Part shown: positions 38,701-46,553 of the stretch, piece by piece
Position numbering within the stretch: position 1 is the stretch's first letter
How the letters are laid out: each line of letters starts with the position of its first letter
Source of the DNA: a virus
Length of the DNA stretch: 46,982 bases
Virus record (IMG/VR): IMGVR_UViG_3300010157_000102
Span: 1-46,982 of that record
Direction: 5' to 3' (one strand)
Made by a program: the position numbers and the translations under genes
The notes under the pieces: generated by a model
What the model saw: only the letters and a program-made list of their open reading frames with translations
The model's database searches: none
What the model was told of the DNA's origin: nothing

Positions 38701-39371
38701 GTTATAGAAGCTACTGTTGCGTTACCGTAACTTCCATTACTCAATGTTAAAGAAGTAACACCAGCAATTGTTGTTAAAGTGTCTCCCAAATATACTGAAG
38801 AAGATCCAATTGTTAATGCTGAGTTAACCCAAGAAGGAGCAGAAGAAGCACCAGTAGAACGAAGAACATATCCTGACGCACCTGGAGCAATAAAACCAGT
38901 GGTATTGGTATCAGATTGATACATTAAGTAACCAGCTGAACCACCAGCAATGTTAGTAGCGTTGGTTGCATTAGTTGCAGTACCAACTTGAATTGACGAT
39001 TGATTAACCCAAACTGGAGAAGAAGTGCCACCAGATGTTAATACTTGGCCAGAAGTTCCAGCTGCTGAAACTCCCAACGCAGAAGATGTTGAATAAACAA
39101 CAGCACCTGCTGCAGCAGTAATATTAGCAGCAGTACCACCATATGCTAGTCCTATAACATTACCGTTCCAAACAGAACTAGTGCTGAGTGTTTTAGCAGT
39201 TAATGTTTGTGTTGCGCCCAGAGTGACTAAAGTTGCGCCACCTCCTGCCGTACTACCATCATGCAATCGTAATGTTTTTACTTGAGTATCGTAAGTAATC
39301 TCACCAATTGCGCCAGTAAAGGCATTATTCTGGGTAGTTGTACCTCTTCTAAATTGTACTTGAGTTGCCAT
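35745..39371 (-). CDS. Long tail fibre with C-terminal S74 intramolecular chaperone (1208 aa)
   Basis: The N-terminus MATQVQFRRGTTTQNNAF and TLRLHDGSTAGGG resembles the attachment domain of phage fibres and Mtd-like receptor proteins. The middle (about 400-720) is a series of roughly 35-40-residue repeats around NAFGAAT-LG-AT and TTQNLYNT. A globular region with YGDSLIDLHYTNNGVN follows near 755. The last 107 residues have SDDRLK (Ser1108, Lys1113), then GLSAQQVQAILPEV and a coiled coil. This is the peptidase S74 self-cleaving chaperone that trimerises fibres and is then released. It ends 2 bp before gp13. Confidence 0.9.
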   Translation of the reverse strand: MATQVQFRRGTTTQNNAFTGAIGEITYDTQVKTLRLHDGSTAGGGATLVTLGATQTLTAKTLSTSSVWNGNVIGLAYGGTAANITAAAGAVVYSTSSALGVSAAGTSGQVLTSGGTSSPVWVNQSSIQVGTATNATNATNIAGGSAGYLMYQSDTNTTGFIAPGASGYVLRSTGASSAPSWVNSALTIGSSSVYLGDTLTTIAGVTSLTLSNGSYGNATVASITGSSSPWTVTITGISSTAGITVGQNITATAGTGALFGGSPTSVLVASIVSGTSITVTVTGGTTPITGTITSITTFGFLQVPTGTTAQRPYVPVAGMIRYNTTQTVFEGYSSGAWSSLGGVKSVDALTYIIAETSAGASNGDLDFYAEDAAGTATTQIGQWNRTNLKDYTGTIVGTQTTQNVFNATATTVNAFGAATTLAIGNATSATATIRPGTVVGSNTTQNLYNTVATTMNFAGAGTTIGIGATTGTLTLNNPTVAGSQTTVNLWNTTSTTVNAFGAATAITLGNATSATLTLNPGTVVGANTTQNLYNTVATTLNIGGAATTLALGASTGTATIANPTVTLTNATALNINGVSPTIASTSTGTLTLFNTALTTVNAFGASTATTLGASTGTFTVNSVTLANPNATSFTMNGASPSLTTTSTGTASVFNTNALTGALFGAATAVSIGASTGTLTIGNPTITATNATSLALNGASPAITTTSTTASIFNSTVTTLNIGGAATTISLGAATGTTTINNANVVITGNLTVNGSTTTSSSQNTGYGDSLIDLHYTNNGVNTSDDGKDIGLIFNYYKTTDKNAYLIWSNATQAMEYYSTATDNGTIISGTLGNYKGAGFIYAGSTSGTTTLQATATAGSTTLTLPAATDTLVGKATTDTLTNKSISLTNNTVTFTSAELKTACSDETGSGALVFATSPTLATPTIGVATATSVNKVAITAPATSATLTLADGSTLATSGAFSTTLTATATTTVTLPTTGTLATLAGSETLTNKTLTSPTLTTPVLGTPSSGTLTSCTGLPISTGVSGLGTSVATALAVAVGSAGAFVTNGGALGTPSSGTLTNCTFPTLNQNTTGTAGGLSGTPAISTGNITATGTITATSSITSYYSDDRLKTRTGNIQNALEKVLSLDGFHYHANETAVALGYDASKQEVGLSAQQVQAILPEVIAPAPIDPQYMTMHYERLVPLLVEAIKEQQKQIEELKSKLGN

Positions 39372-39397
39372 TTAAAATTTCCTCTAATTTTGTAGTA

Positions 39398-39405
39398 TAT
39401 TTATG
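39398..39405 (-). promoter_or_regulatory. Probable late promoter for the S74 fibre gene
   Basis: CATAAATA on the minus strand lies 27 bp upstream of the fibre ATG. It overlaps the stop region of the 1153-aa gene. It fits the NATAAATA form. Confidence 0.5.
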
Positions 39406-42400
39406 CTTGCGCTTCTGACCAGAATAAGTTTAAGTTTACATTGGCTGGTACTTTATCAGCAACGGTAATTGGTCCATGGTCTGCTGAATGATATTCACAA
39501 TGATAATATAGTTGATCTGGGGCATCTATATCAACAGTCCATGTAATCGTTTGTCCCCAATTTGCTCCATTACCTGTCATACCAACACTATATGCATCAC
39601 CAGTTCCAGTTGTATCTGTAGTTTTAATCCAGAATGGGTGATTTCCAAATGAGTTATTGGCTGTATATGTCAACCCAATTAAAGTACCAACAGTAGTAGC
39701 AATTGCAACATCAGCAGTTGTAGTTAAAGTAAATCCAGTGACATTCGGAGCAGTTCCAGTAACGGCAGAAACTTTATATACATTACCATCTACATAGCCA
39801 GTAATAGTTCCAGTACCTGCTCGTGTACCAGTAATTCTAACTCTGTCTCCAACAGCCAACGAAGAAGCACCACAAGTAAATTGTCCACCAGTACCAGCAG
39901 TGGCAACAGTACCCTTTACTAGATTATAGTCCATATTAAATGTATATGTTTGTCCACGATACACAGTTAGCGTTGGATTGTTATACCCATTAATACGATA
40001 TTTACTTGATGAATCTGTGGTTGTTTTTGTTACATCAAATTGTGTTGTTCCAACCACTAAGTTTTTAACAACTACTCCCAAGACATCGGGACCATCTGGA
40101 AAGTTATTATATCCACCAATGGCAGAGTTAGATAATTCTTTCAAACTTGATAAGTCAATTTCAGAGAATCCATCTGGTTGACCAAGAGTTGAAAAAATCT
40201 GTTCGCCTGGAGTTGATTCATAATTAACACCTTCAGCAATTTGGGCAAAAGATGGTTGAGATCCTAGTGCAGAAGTGTTAACTGAAGTCCATGTTAAATC
40301 AGATGCTGATATGTTTCCTGGATTTAAAATACCATAGACTTGAACCGATTGGTTGGATTGAACTTGTAATTTTTGTAGTAATAACTGAGAACGATTTATC
40401 AAATCTCGATCACCCAAGTCACCAGCAATAGAATTAGAAACTGATGGAGCGAGACGAATAAAGAACACTGTATGAGTATCTCCAGTTGGAATCGTTTGAT
40501 TTAAAGAAGCGTAGTTAAAATAGTAACCACGATCTTGGTCAAAACCACCATCCATGATATAAGAAGAACCCCAGTGATTCAATGTCGGAGTTGCTGTACA
40601 ACTAATTAAAGTGACAGAAGTATAACCATTTCCAACAGCATGAGACGCTGCTGAACCACCTGTAAATGATTTATTAACACCACCTGCAAATAACTGAAAT
40701 GTTGCACCACGAGTACAGCCAGTTAATGTATTTCCTGTTTTACCCGAATAATTAATACATTCATTTTCAATTAATACAGTTCCAGATGTAGGAAATCTTG
40801 AACCATCAACCAAAACAATACTAGTTTGATTATTAGTCATAGATGCAGCTAATCTATTTTTAACTGATTCATTGATAGTTTGATAACGAACTGCTAAGTT
40901 ACCAGAACGCATATATGCTTCATCGTTCACATTGTTCTGTTTCATACGATGAGCAACAATCATATTACCATCTGGTCCACGACACATAAAATCAATAAAA
41001 CCAGCACCATACCATGAGAACGAAATTCCCATCATCTGCATTTTATTCAGATTAATATTATAACCTGAAATACCAGTGCCATCTAACGCATCAATATTAA
41101 ATTGAGATTGTGGAACACGATAATCAATAACTGCAGCCATTTTAATACCAGAAGATTCATTAACTCCACGATATTCTGGGTTAATCGTCAGGGTGGTATC
41201 ATCAGTAATAGAACCAATTTTGTATGTCATTCCACGAATAACAATATTAGATCCTACTTGTAACTGTTGTGTGAATCGTGTGGCATTACCAATAACTGCC
41301 TGAGATCCAGGAGTAACAGTGATAAAACCAGATAATTGGAATGTTGATGATCGTTTTACTACTGCTAGTTCTACGCCATCGTATTCCCAGAACAATCCGT
41401 TTTGATCATCAAATGGACCAGTTCTAACAGAAGCTCCATGCCAGCCTTTAACAGTGACACGAGGAATATTTGTAATAACAGCATCAGCATTTGCTAGTGA
41501 GTTACCACTAATAACTGTAAATTGATTTTCATTAATAATAGTATTGATACCATATGTTCCATTATATCCTGCTGTAACAACTCCAGCAATTTCAATAGTG
41601 GCACCAACTTGAAGTCCGTGATCCATCTCTGTTGATACTGTTATGGTAGATCCAACTGTTGTACCATCAGCAAAAATTTGATCAAGGTTAAGAACAGGAT
41701 TTAAAGAAACACCAGAAGTCCAAAGAATACCTTTACCAGATTGGTAACGCATGTATTTTTTAGTCTGACGAGAAATCGAAGCACCATGTGAAGGAACAAA
41801 GTTACCAAGAGTAACACCGCCATCAAATGGTCTATGAATAGCAAAGGCATCAGAACGAGTATATAACCTCATGCCGATACTAGAATTTTGAACTGCTCCA
41901 CCAACACGAGCAGTAAATGTAAATGTTGTTGATGTTGGAACAGTTTCAGCAAAAAAGTTACCAGTTAAAAGAGAATGATTTGTCCCACTAGAAGTAACAA
42001 TACCCACTAAAGGAGCACCTGGAACTAAACCATGATTGGCAGAACAGGTGACTGTGATAACAGAAGGGCTTGCTGCATTACTAGTAAAACTTGATACTGG
42101 TAACGCAGAACCAGTATAAAAACCACCACGACGAGCATAGGTAGTTCCTGTTTTAATTGAAGTATTATTTCCTGGACCAACAATACCTTTGGCAAAGTAA
42201 GTAAATGTATTTGCATCAGCAACAGTATTAACTACGAATGCACCTTCAGCACGAGCATAGTTTGTAACTTTTCCAAGACCAAATATAATAACTGCATCGT
42301 TTGTAGTTAAACCATGTGGATTAGTTGAAGTAACAGTAATTAAACTTGGAGAATTTCCGTCAGATGTTATATCTGACAAGAAAATATCGAGACCTGGTTT

Positions 42401-42862
42401 TTCATAAATTCCAGGAACATTTCGAATGTCTGCGTAGTTTTGCCATTTAGTAGTTTGTAATCCATATTCAAAGTCAGCGTCAATTAGCGACTGTGGATTG
42501 GCAACACGCATTCGTTCAATAGCATCAGTACCGAAAGCATATGGTCTAACAATGTTACCTTGATTTTTTGGAGCATCAGTATAAACAGCTATCTTATGTG
42601 TAGATAGCATGTCTGATGTATTTTTACTTAATGTTACTGTTGTAACACCAGATTGTTCAGAATAGAACGATGTATTATCATCTGGATCGTATGCCACTGT
42701 TCCAGAACGAGTTGGATCACCAATAGCATAAATGTTTTCTTGGGTGGTTTTATTTGCAATAATTAATAGTTGCGTAGCATCGCATTTTCCAGGAAATTTT
42801 ACTATTCCTTCATTAGCAATACCTGGAGTAAAAATATATTTTTCAACTAATTGACGAGCCAT
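39401..42862 (-). CDS. Large virion protein with cupredoxin-like C-terminal domain (1153 aa)
   Basis: The N-terminus MARQLVEKYIFTPGIANEG is typical of a conserved structural protein of cyanophage-type T4 phages, probably baseplate or fibre-associated. At least three modules of ITVTSTNPHGLTTND type occur between about 170 and 450. Residues about 935-1137 resemble a cupredoxin: TLTVYRGQTYTFNMD, then NHPFWIKTT, GQTITWTVD and LYYHCEYHSADHG. The fold is interrupted by about 85 residues (984-1068) of the GGQFTC...VGDR module also found in gp18. The usual Cys-x2-His-x2-Met is here Cys-x2-His-x3-His, so copper binding is uncertain. Confidence 0.8.
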   Translation of the reverse strand: MARQLVEKYIFTPGIANEGIVKFPGKCDATQLLIIANKTTQENIYAIGDPTRSGTVAYDPDDNTSFYSEQSGVTTVTLSKNTSDMLSTHKIAVYTDAPKNQGNIVRPYAFGTDAIERMRVANPQSLIDADFEYGLQTTKWQNYADIRNVPGIYEKPGLDIFLSDITSDGNSPSLITVTSTNPHGLTTNDAVIIFGLGKVTNYARAEGAFVVNTVADANTFTYFAKGIVGPGNNTSIKTGTTYARRGGFYTGSALPVSSFTSNAASPSVITVTCSANHGLVPGAPLVGIVTSSGTNHSLLTGNFFAETVPTSTTFTFTARVGGAVQNSSIGMRLYTRSDAFAIHRPFDGGVTLGNFVPSHGASISRQTKKYMRYQSGKGILWTSGVSLNPVLNLDQIFADGTTVGSTITVSTEMDHGLQVGATIEIAGVVTAGYNGTYGINTIINENQFTVISGNSLANADAVITNIPRVTVKGWHGASVRTGPFDDQNGLFWEYDGVELAVVKRSSTFQLSGFITVTPGSQAVIGNATRFTQQLQVGSNIVIRGMTYKIGSITDDTTLTINPEYRGVNESSGIKMAAVIDYRVPQSQFNIDALDGTGISGYNINLNKMQMMGISFSWYGAGFIDFMCRGPDGNMIVAHRMKQNNVNDEAYMRSGNLAVRYQTINESVKNRLAASMTNNQTSIVLVDGSRFPTSGTVLIENECINYSGKTGNTLTGCTRGATFQLFAGGVNKSFTGGSAASHAVGNGYTSVTLISCTATPTLNHWGSSYIMDGGFDQDRGYYFNYASLNQTIPTGDTHTVFFIRLAPSVSNSIAGDLGDRDLINRSQLLLQKLQVQSNQSVQVYGILNPGNISASDLTWTSVNTSALGSQPSFAQIAEGVNYESTPGEQIFSTLGQPDGFSEIDLSSLKELSNSAIGGYNNFPDGPDVLGVVVKNLVVGTTQFDVTKTTTDSSSKYRINGYNNPTLTVYRGQTYTFNMDYNLVKGTVATAGTGGQFTCGASSLAVGDRVRITGTRAGTGTITGYVDGNVYKVSAVTGTAPNVTGFTLTTTADVAIATTVGTLIGLTYTANNSFGNHPFWIKTTDTTGTGDAYSVGMTGNGANWGQTITWTVDIDAPDQLYYHCEYHSADHGPITVADKVPANVNLNLFWSEAQA
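39659..39913 (-). repeat. GGQFTC...VGDR module inserted in the cupredoxin-like domain
   Basis: This segment encodes AGTGGQFTCGAS, AVGDRVRITG, GTGTITGY, YKVSAVTG and VTGFTLTTTADVAIAT. It corresponds to the copy in gene 18 at 30655-30891. It lies between the two halves of a predicted cupredoxin fold. Confidence 0.75.
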
Positions 42863-42871
42863 GTTTGATCC

Positions 42872-45800
42872 TTAAAATCCAAAAATAATTGAGTAAGCAA
42901 TATAGTCTGCTTTCACGGACTGGTCTAGGTTTTCTAGAGAGACAATACCATCAACTCTTAATTGTCCAAGACTGTAAATAAAATCTGCAGTATTAAAATC
43001 TCCAAGATCTTCAGTTATAACAATAGTAGCATCAGTGACAGATCCTAAATCTGATTCTGCACTTGCTGCAAATACCGCAGAAGCCACTGCAGCATTGTTG
43101 TCTGCATTAATCCATTGAGTTCCATTAAACTTTAAAACTTGTTGTGCGACTGGAGCATTAATAGCAACATCTGATAAACTATCTAGCGAAGAGATATTAG
43201 TTATCCACTGAACACCAGTTCCAGTAGAAGATAAAATTTGTCCACTTGAACCTACACCACCACCAGCAGTTAATGTACCAGTAAGAATGCCAGAAGAAAT
43301 AGTTTTATTAGTTAGCGTATCAGTAGTGGCACGACCGACTAATGTATCAGTTGATGTCGGTAATGTTAAAGTACCAGTATTAACAATCGTTCCAATAACT
43401 GGAGAAGTTAATGTTTTATTGGTAAGAGTATCTGTAGTGGCACGACCGACTAATGTATCAGTCGCTGCAGGTAATGTTAATGTACCAGATGATGCAGCAG
43501 CACTTTGTAAAGTTGTTGTTCCTGATGAAGAACCATTAAATAAAATAGTTTTACCAGATGCTAATGCTAAATTTTCCGATGAAGTCCATGCAGAAGTAGA
43601 AGAAACCCAGTTTAAAGTTTTATCGGTTGCACCTTTAAGAGTAATACCACCACCATTAGCAGTCACATCAGTTGGTGAAGCAACAGAACCCAATTCAATG
43701 TTTTTATCATCAACAGTAATAGTGGTAGCATTAATGGTAGTTGTTGTGCCATTAACAGTTAAATCACCAGTAACAACTAAACCATTTCTAACAGTTGTAG
43801 TACCAGTGGTAGCACCAATAGTAACAGCAGTACCAGCAGCAAATAAGGCTGGAGATGTTGGAGTAGCGAAGAACGAAGTAGAACCAACAGTAGCATCAAT
43901 AGATGTTAAACCAGCGATAGTAGTGCTAGAAGCACCTAACGCTATCGCAGTGGTACCGATAGTAACAGAACTATTCGCTAAGTTGGCATTAGTAATACCA
44001 GCAGTACCAGACAAATTACTATTGGTTAAACCACTAATGGTATTTGAACTTGCTGCAATAGTTTTATTTGTAAGAGTCTGCGTTCCAGTTAGCGTCGCTA
44101 CGGTAGAATCAATCGCAATAGTAACTGCACCAGATCCATTGAACGATGTTCCACTTAAACCAGTACCGATAGTGAGAGCATTTGTAGTATTTGCTGTAAT
44201 AGTAATTGCAGCTGAACCATCGAATGAGACACCATTAATGTTTCTGGCAGTTGTTAGCGTTGCTGCGCTCGTTGCTGTAGCAGCATTACCAGTCAACGCA
44301 CCAACAAATGATGTTGATGTAACAGATGTTAATCCAGCTAAAGTCGTTGAACTTGCACCCAACGCAATAGCAGTAGTACCTACAGTAACTGAACTATTAG
44401 CTAAATTGGCATTAGTAATACCAGCAGTGCCAGAAAGGTTGCTATTAGTTAATCCACTAATAGTATTAGATCCAGCTGCAATTGTCTTGTTTGTTAGTGT
44501 ATCAGTAGTTGCTTTACCAACCAATGTATCAGTTGCAGCAGGTAGAGTTAATACGCTACCAGTTCCTGCGATAGCAGTTGGAATGATTTGAATAGTTCCA
44601 GAAGTAGATCCTGGAAGAGTCACTGAACTAATACCTGTCAAGGCTAAATTAGCAGAAGAACGATTTAATGTAACAGCAGTCGTTCCGATATACTGAGTAT
44701 CGCCTTGTAATGCTAAAGTTCCAGTAGTTGTTGGAATCGTAATGGTTCCAGTATTAGTAATGGAAGAAATTACTGGAGTTGTTAGAGTTTTATTTGTTAA
44801 TGTTTGAGTCCCAGTTAATGTAGCAACTGTTGAATCAATAGCAATAGTAACTGCAGAAGAACCATCGAAAGAAGATCCACTTAAACCAGTACCAATCGTA
44901 AGAGCATTTGTTGTACTGGCTTTAATAGTAATTGCTGCAGAACCATCAAACGAAACACCATTGATATTACGAGCAGTTTGTAAAGTAGTGGCAGTTGATG
45001 CGTTACCTGTTAATGCACCAACAAATGCAGTTGAGGTAACAGAAGTTAAACCAGCAAGAGTTGTACTAGAAGAACCCAAAGAAATAGCAGTGGTACCAAC
45101 AGTAACAGAACTATTAGTTAGTGCTGAGTTTGGAATTGCTGATAAAGTGTTGGTGGAACCACTGATAGACTTGTTGGTAAATGTTTCAGTTCCTGCTAAA
45201 GTAGCAAGAGTACCAGTAGTAGGTAGCGTAACAGAAGTATTTGCTGTAGCAGTTAGCGTTGTAGTATATGCACCAGAGGTAGTTAAATTACCACCAAGAG
45301 TAATAGTTTTACCAGTATTTGCTACACCAGTGCCACCATATTGACCAGCAACAACAGTTCCTTGCCAAGTACCAGTACCGATAGTACCAACAGATGTTAA
45401 ACTAGAAGTAACAACAGCAGAACCAAGAGTTGTTGCATTTAAAACTGAAGTTCCAGCAATATAATATGCTTTGGTAGAAGCAAGATCTAGATGTTCTGAA
45501 GAAGTCCATGCAGAAGTGGCACTGACCCAGTTAAATGTTTTGTCCGTAGTACCCTTCAGTGTAATACCACCGCCATCGGCAGTAATATTTGTAGGTGATA
45601 CTACAGAACCAATTTCGATGTTTTTGTCATCAACTGTAAGAGTAGTTGAGTTAATAGTGGTAGTTGTACCATTAACAATTAAGTCGCCACTAAGTGTAAG
45701 ATTTACAGCAGTGGTAGTTCCAGTTAAAGCAGGACTTGAACTAAGAACAATAGAACCTGAGCCAGTAGATGTAGTTGTGCCTGTTCCACCACTCGCTACT

Positions 45801-45886
45801 GGAATAGTATCGCCTGAAACGAATTCAGCTAAACCTACAACATCACTACCGCTGTAGGTGGCTTTTACTGGGATTTTATCTGCCAT
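42872..45886 (-). CDS. Long repetitive tail fibre protein (1004 aa)
   Basis: The protein is a Thr/Ser/Gly-rich series of beta repeats with few aromatic residues, typical of trimeric fibre shafts. Two large internal duplications are visible. One is TTTTINSTTLTVDDKNIEIG ... GGGITLKGTTDKTFNWVS (about 75-130), recurring with small changes near 700-760. The other is RNINGVSFDGSAAITI ... ATLTGTQTLTNKT, occurring twice. Similar VDDKNIELG segments occur in cyanophage fibres. The C-terminal 90 residues (SLDSLSDVAINAPVAQQVLK ... DFNTADFIYSLGQLRV) form a distinct, less repetitive end. It starts 5 bp after the 213-aa gene. Confidence 0.82.
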   Translation of the reverse strand: MADKIPVKATYSGSDVVGLAEFVSGDTIPVASGGTGTTTSTGSGSIVLSSSPALTGTTTAVNLTLSGDLIVNGTTTTINSTTLTVDDKNIEIGSVVSPTNITADGGGITLKGTTDKTFNWVSATSAWTSSEHLDLASTKAYYIAGTSVLNATTLGSAVVTSSLTSVGTIGTGTWQGTVVAGQYGGTGVANTGKTITLGGNLTTSGAYTTTLTATANTSVTLPTTGTLATLAGTETFTNKSISGSTNTLSAIPNSALTNSSVTVGTTAISLGSSSTTLAGLTSVTSTAFVGALTGNASTATTLQTARNINGVSFDGSAAITIKASTTNALTIGTGLSGSSFDGSSAVTIAIDSTVATLTGTQTLTNKTLTTPVISSITNTGTITIPTTTGTLALQGDTQYIGTTAVTLNRSSANLALTGISSVTLPGSTSGTIQIIPTAIAGTGSVLTLPAATDTLVGKATTDTLTNKTIAAGSNTISGLTNSNLSGTAGITNANLANSSVTVGTTAIALGASSTTLAGLTSVTSTSFVGALTGNAATATSAATLTTARNINGVSFDGSAAITITANTTNALTIGTGLSGTSFNGSGAVTIAIDSTVATLTGTQTLTNKTIAASSNTISGLTNSNLSGTAGITNANLANSSVTIGTTAIALGASSTTIAGLTSIDATVGSTSFFATPTSPALFAAGTAVTIGATTGTTTVRNGLVVTGDLTVNGTTTTINATTITVDDKNIELGSVASPTDVTANGGGITLKGATDKTLNWVSSTSAWTSSENLALASGKTILFNGSSSGTTTLQSAAASSGTLTLPAATDTLVGRATTDTLTNKTLTSPVIGTIVNTGTLTLPTSTDTLVGRATTDTLTNKTISSGILTGTLTAGGGVGSSGQILSSTGTGVQWITNISSLDSLSDVAINAPVAQQVLKFNGTQWINADNNAAVASAVFAASAESDLGSVTDATIVITEDLGDFNTADFIYSLGQLRVDGIVSLENLDQSVKADYIAYSIIFGF
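43573..45690 (-). repeat. Internal duplications in the 1004-aa fibre gene
   Basis: The block at about 43573-43770 (GGGITLKG...NWVSSTSAWTSSE coding) recurs at about 45490-45690. The RNINGVSFDGSAA block occurs at about 44210-44255 and 44930-44975. Copies differ mainly at third codon positions, which suggests older duplications kept by selection. Confidence 0.65.
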
Positions 45887-45891
45887 TTATA

Positions 45892-46533
45892 TTATGCCGT
45901 TAATTTTAATGTCGTTACCGATGTCCCATTTGTTTTAATAAATGGTAAGTATACTGTATCAAGACTATTAGATAACAGACTCGCCTCAGTATATAATGGA
46001 ATGTTTGATGCATTACCATCATATTTAGTAAACGGAAAAGACTTGTTTGTTGTAATTGTAATTGTATCAGTTGTAGCATTGGTAAGAATACCAATCATCC
46101 CAGCTGAAGCAAGCGTAAGAGTATCTGTTGAGGAGTCTGCAACTACTGTTGATTGTCCTGCCACTGCAATATTTGAAAACGAATCACTAGTAGTACCACC
46201 ACCGCCACCAGTAGTTTGATCTACCCATCGGACACCAGTTCCAGTAGAAGAAAGAACTTGTCCTGATGTTCCTACACCACCACCAGCAGTTAATGTGCCT
46301 GTAAGTGTAGCAGAAGAAAGAGTTTTGTTTGTTAGTGTATCAGTAGTGGCACGACCAACTAGCGTATCTGTTGCAGCTGGTAGAGTTAAAGTAGTTGTTC
46401 CTGCAGTAGCAGTGGCTAATAATGTAGTAGTACCAGAAGTAGAACCAGTAAAGATTGCAGATGTCCCCAACGATAGGGTTGTATCTATCGTTGCCGATCC
46501 GTATATTCTTGTACCAGAGAGTAGTTTAGCCAT
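45892..46533 (-). CDS. Short tail fibre-type protein (213 aa)
   Basis: The N-terminus MAKLLSGTRIYGSATIDTTL is followed by a shaft-like repeat LPAATDTLVGRATTDTLTNK shared almost exactly with both long fibres. A Gly-rich hinge (TTGGGGGTTS) follows. The C-terminal 85 residues (SFSNIAVAGQSTVVADSSTD) form a beta-rich tip. It is probably a fibre or fibre-tip component translated with the 1004-aa protein. Its role in host recognition is inferred from composition and place. Confidence 0.7.
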   Translation of the reverse strand: MAKLLSGTRIYGSATIDTTLSLGTSAIFTGSTSGTTTLLATATAGTTTLTLPAATDTLVGRATTDTLTNKTLSSATLTGTLTAGGGVGTSGQVLSSTGTGVRWVDQTTGGGGGTTSDSFSNIAVAGQSTVVADSSTDTLTLASAGMIGILTNATTDTITITTNKSFPFTKYDGNASNIPLYTEASLLSNSLDTVYLPFIKTNGTSVTTLKLTA

Positions 46534-46553
46534 AGTTCAATATTTATTGTATA

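Noticed and set aside
35745-39371. Diversity-generating retroelement target suggested by the Mtd-like N-terminus
   Set aside because: No reverse transcriptase, template repeat or C-type lectin variable region is seen; the C-terminus is an S74 chaperone.
43287-44591. 434-codon open frame on the plus strand
   Set aside because: It lies antisense to the 1004-aa fibre gene. The Val/Pro/Ala-rich translation is the mirror of Thr/Ser/Gly codons in the fibre repeats. It has no ribosome binding site and no known domain.
42872-46533. CRISPR-like or satellite repeats
   Set aside because: The repetition is in-frame coding repetition of fibre shafts with variable unit length, not uniform direct repeats with unique spacers.
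46541-46548. AATAAATA as a late promoter for the 213-aa fibre gene
   Set aside because: It is only about 8 bp from the start codon, too close for a leader with a ribosome binding site.
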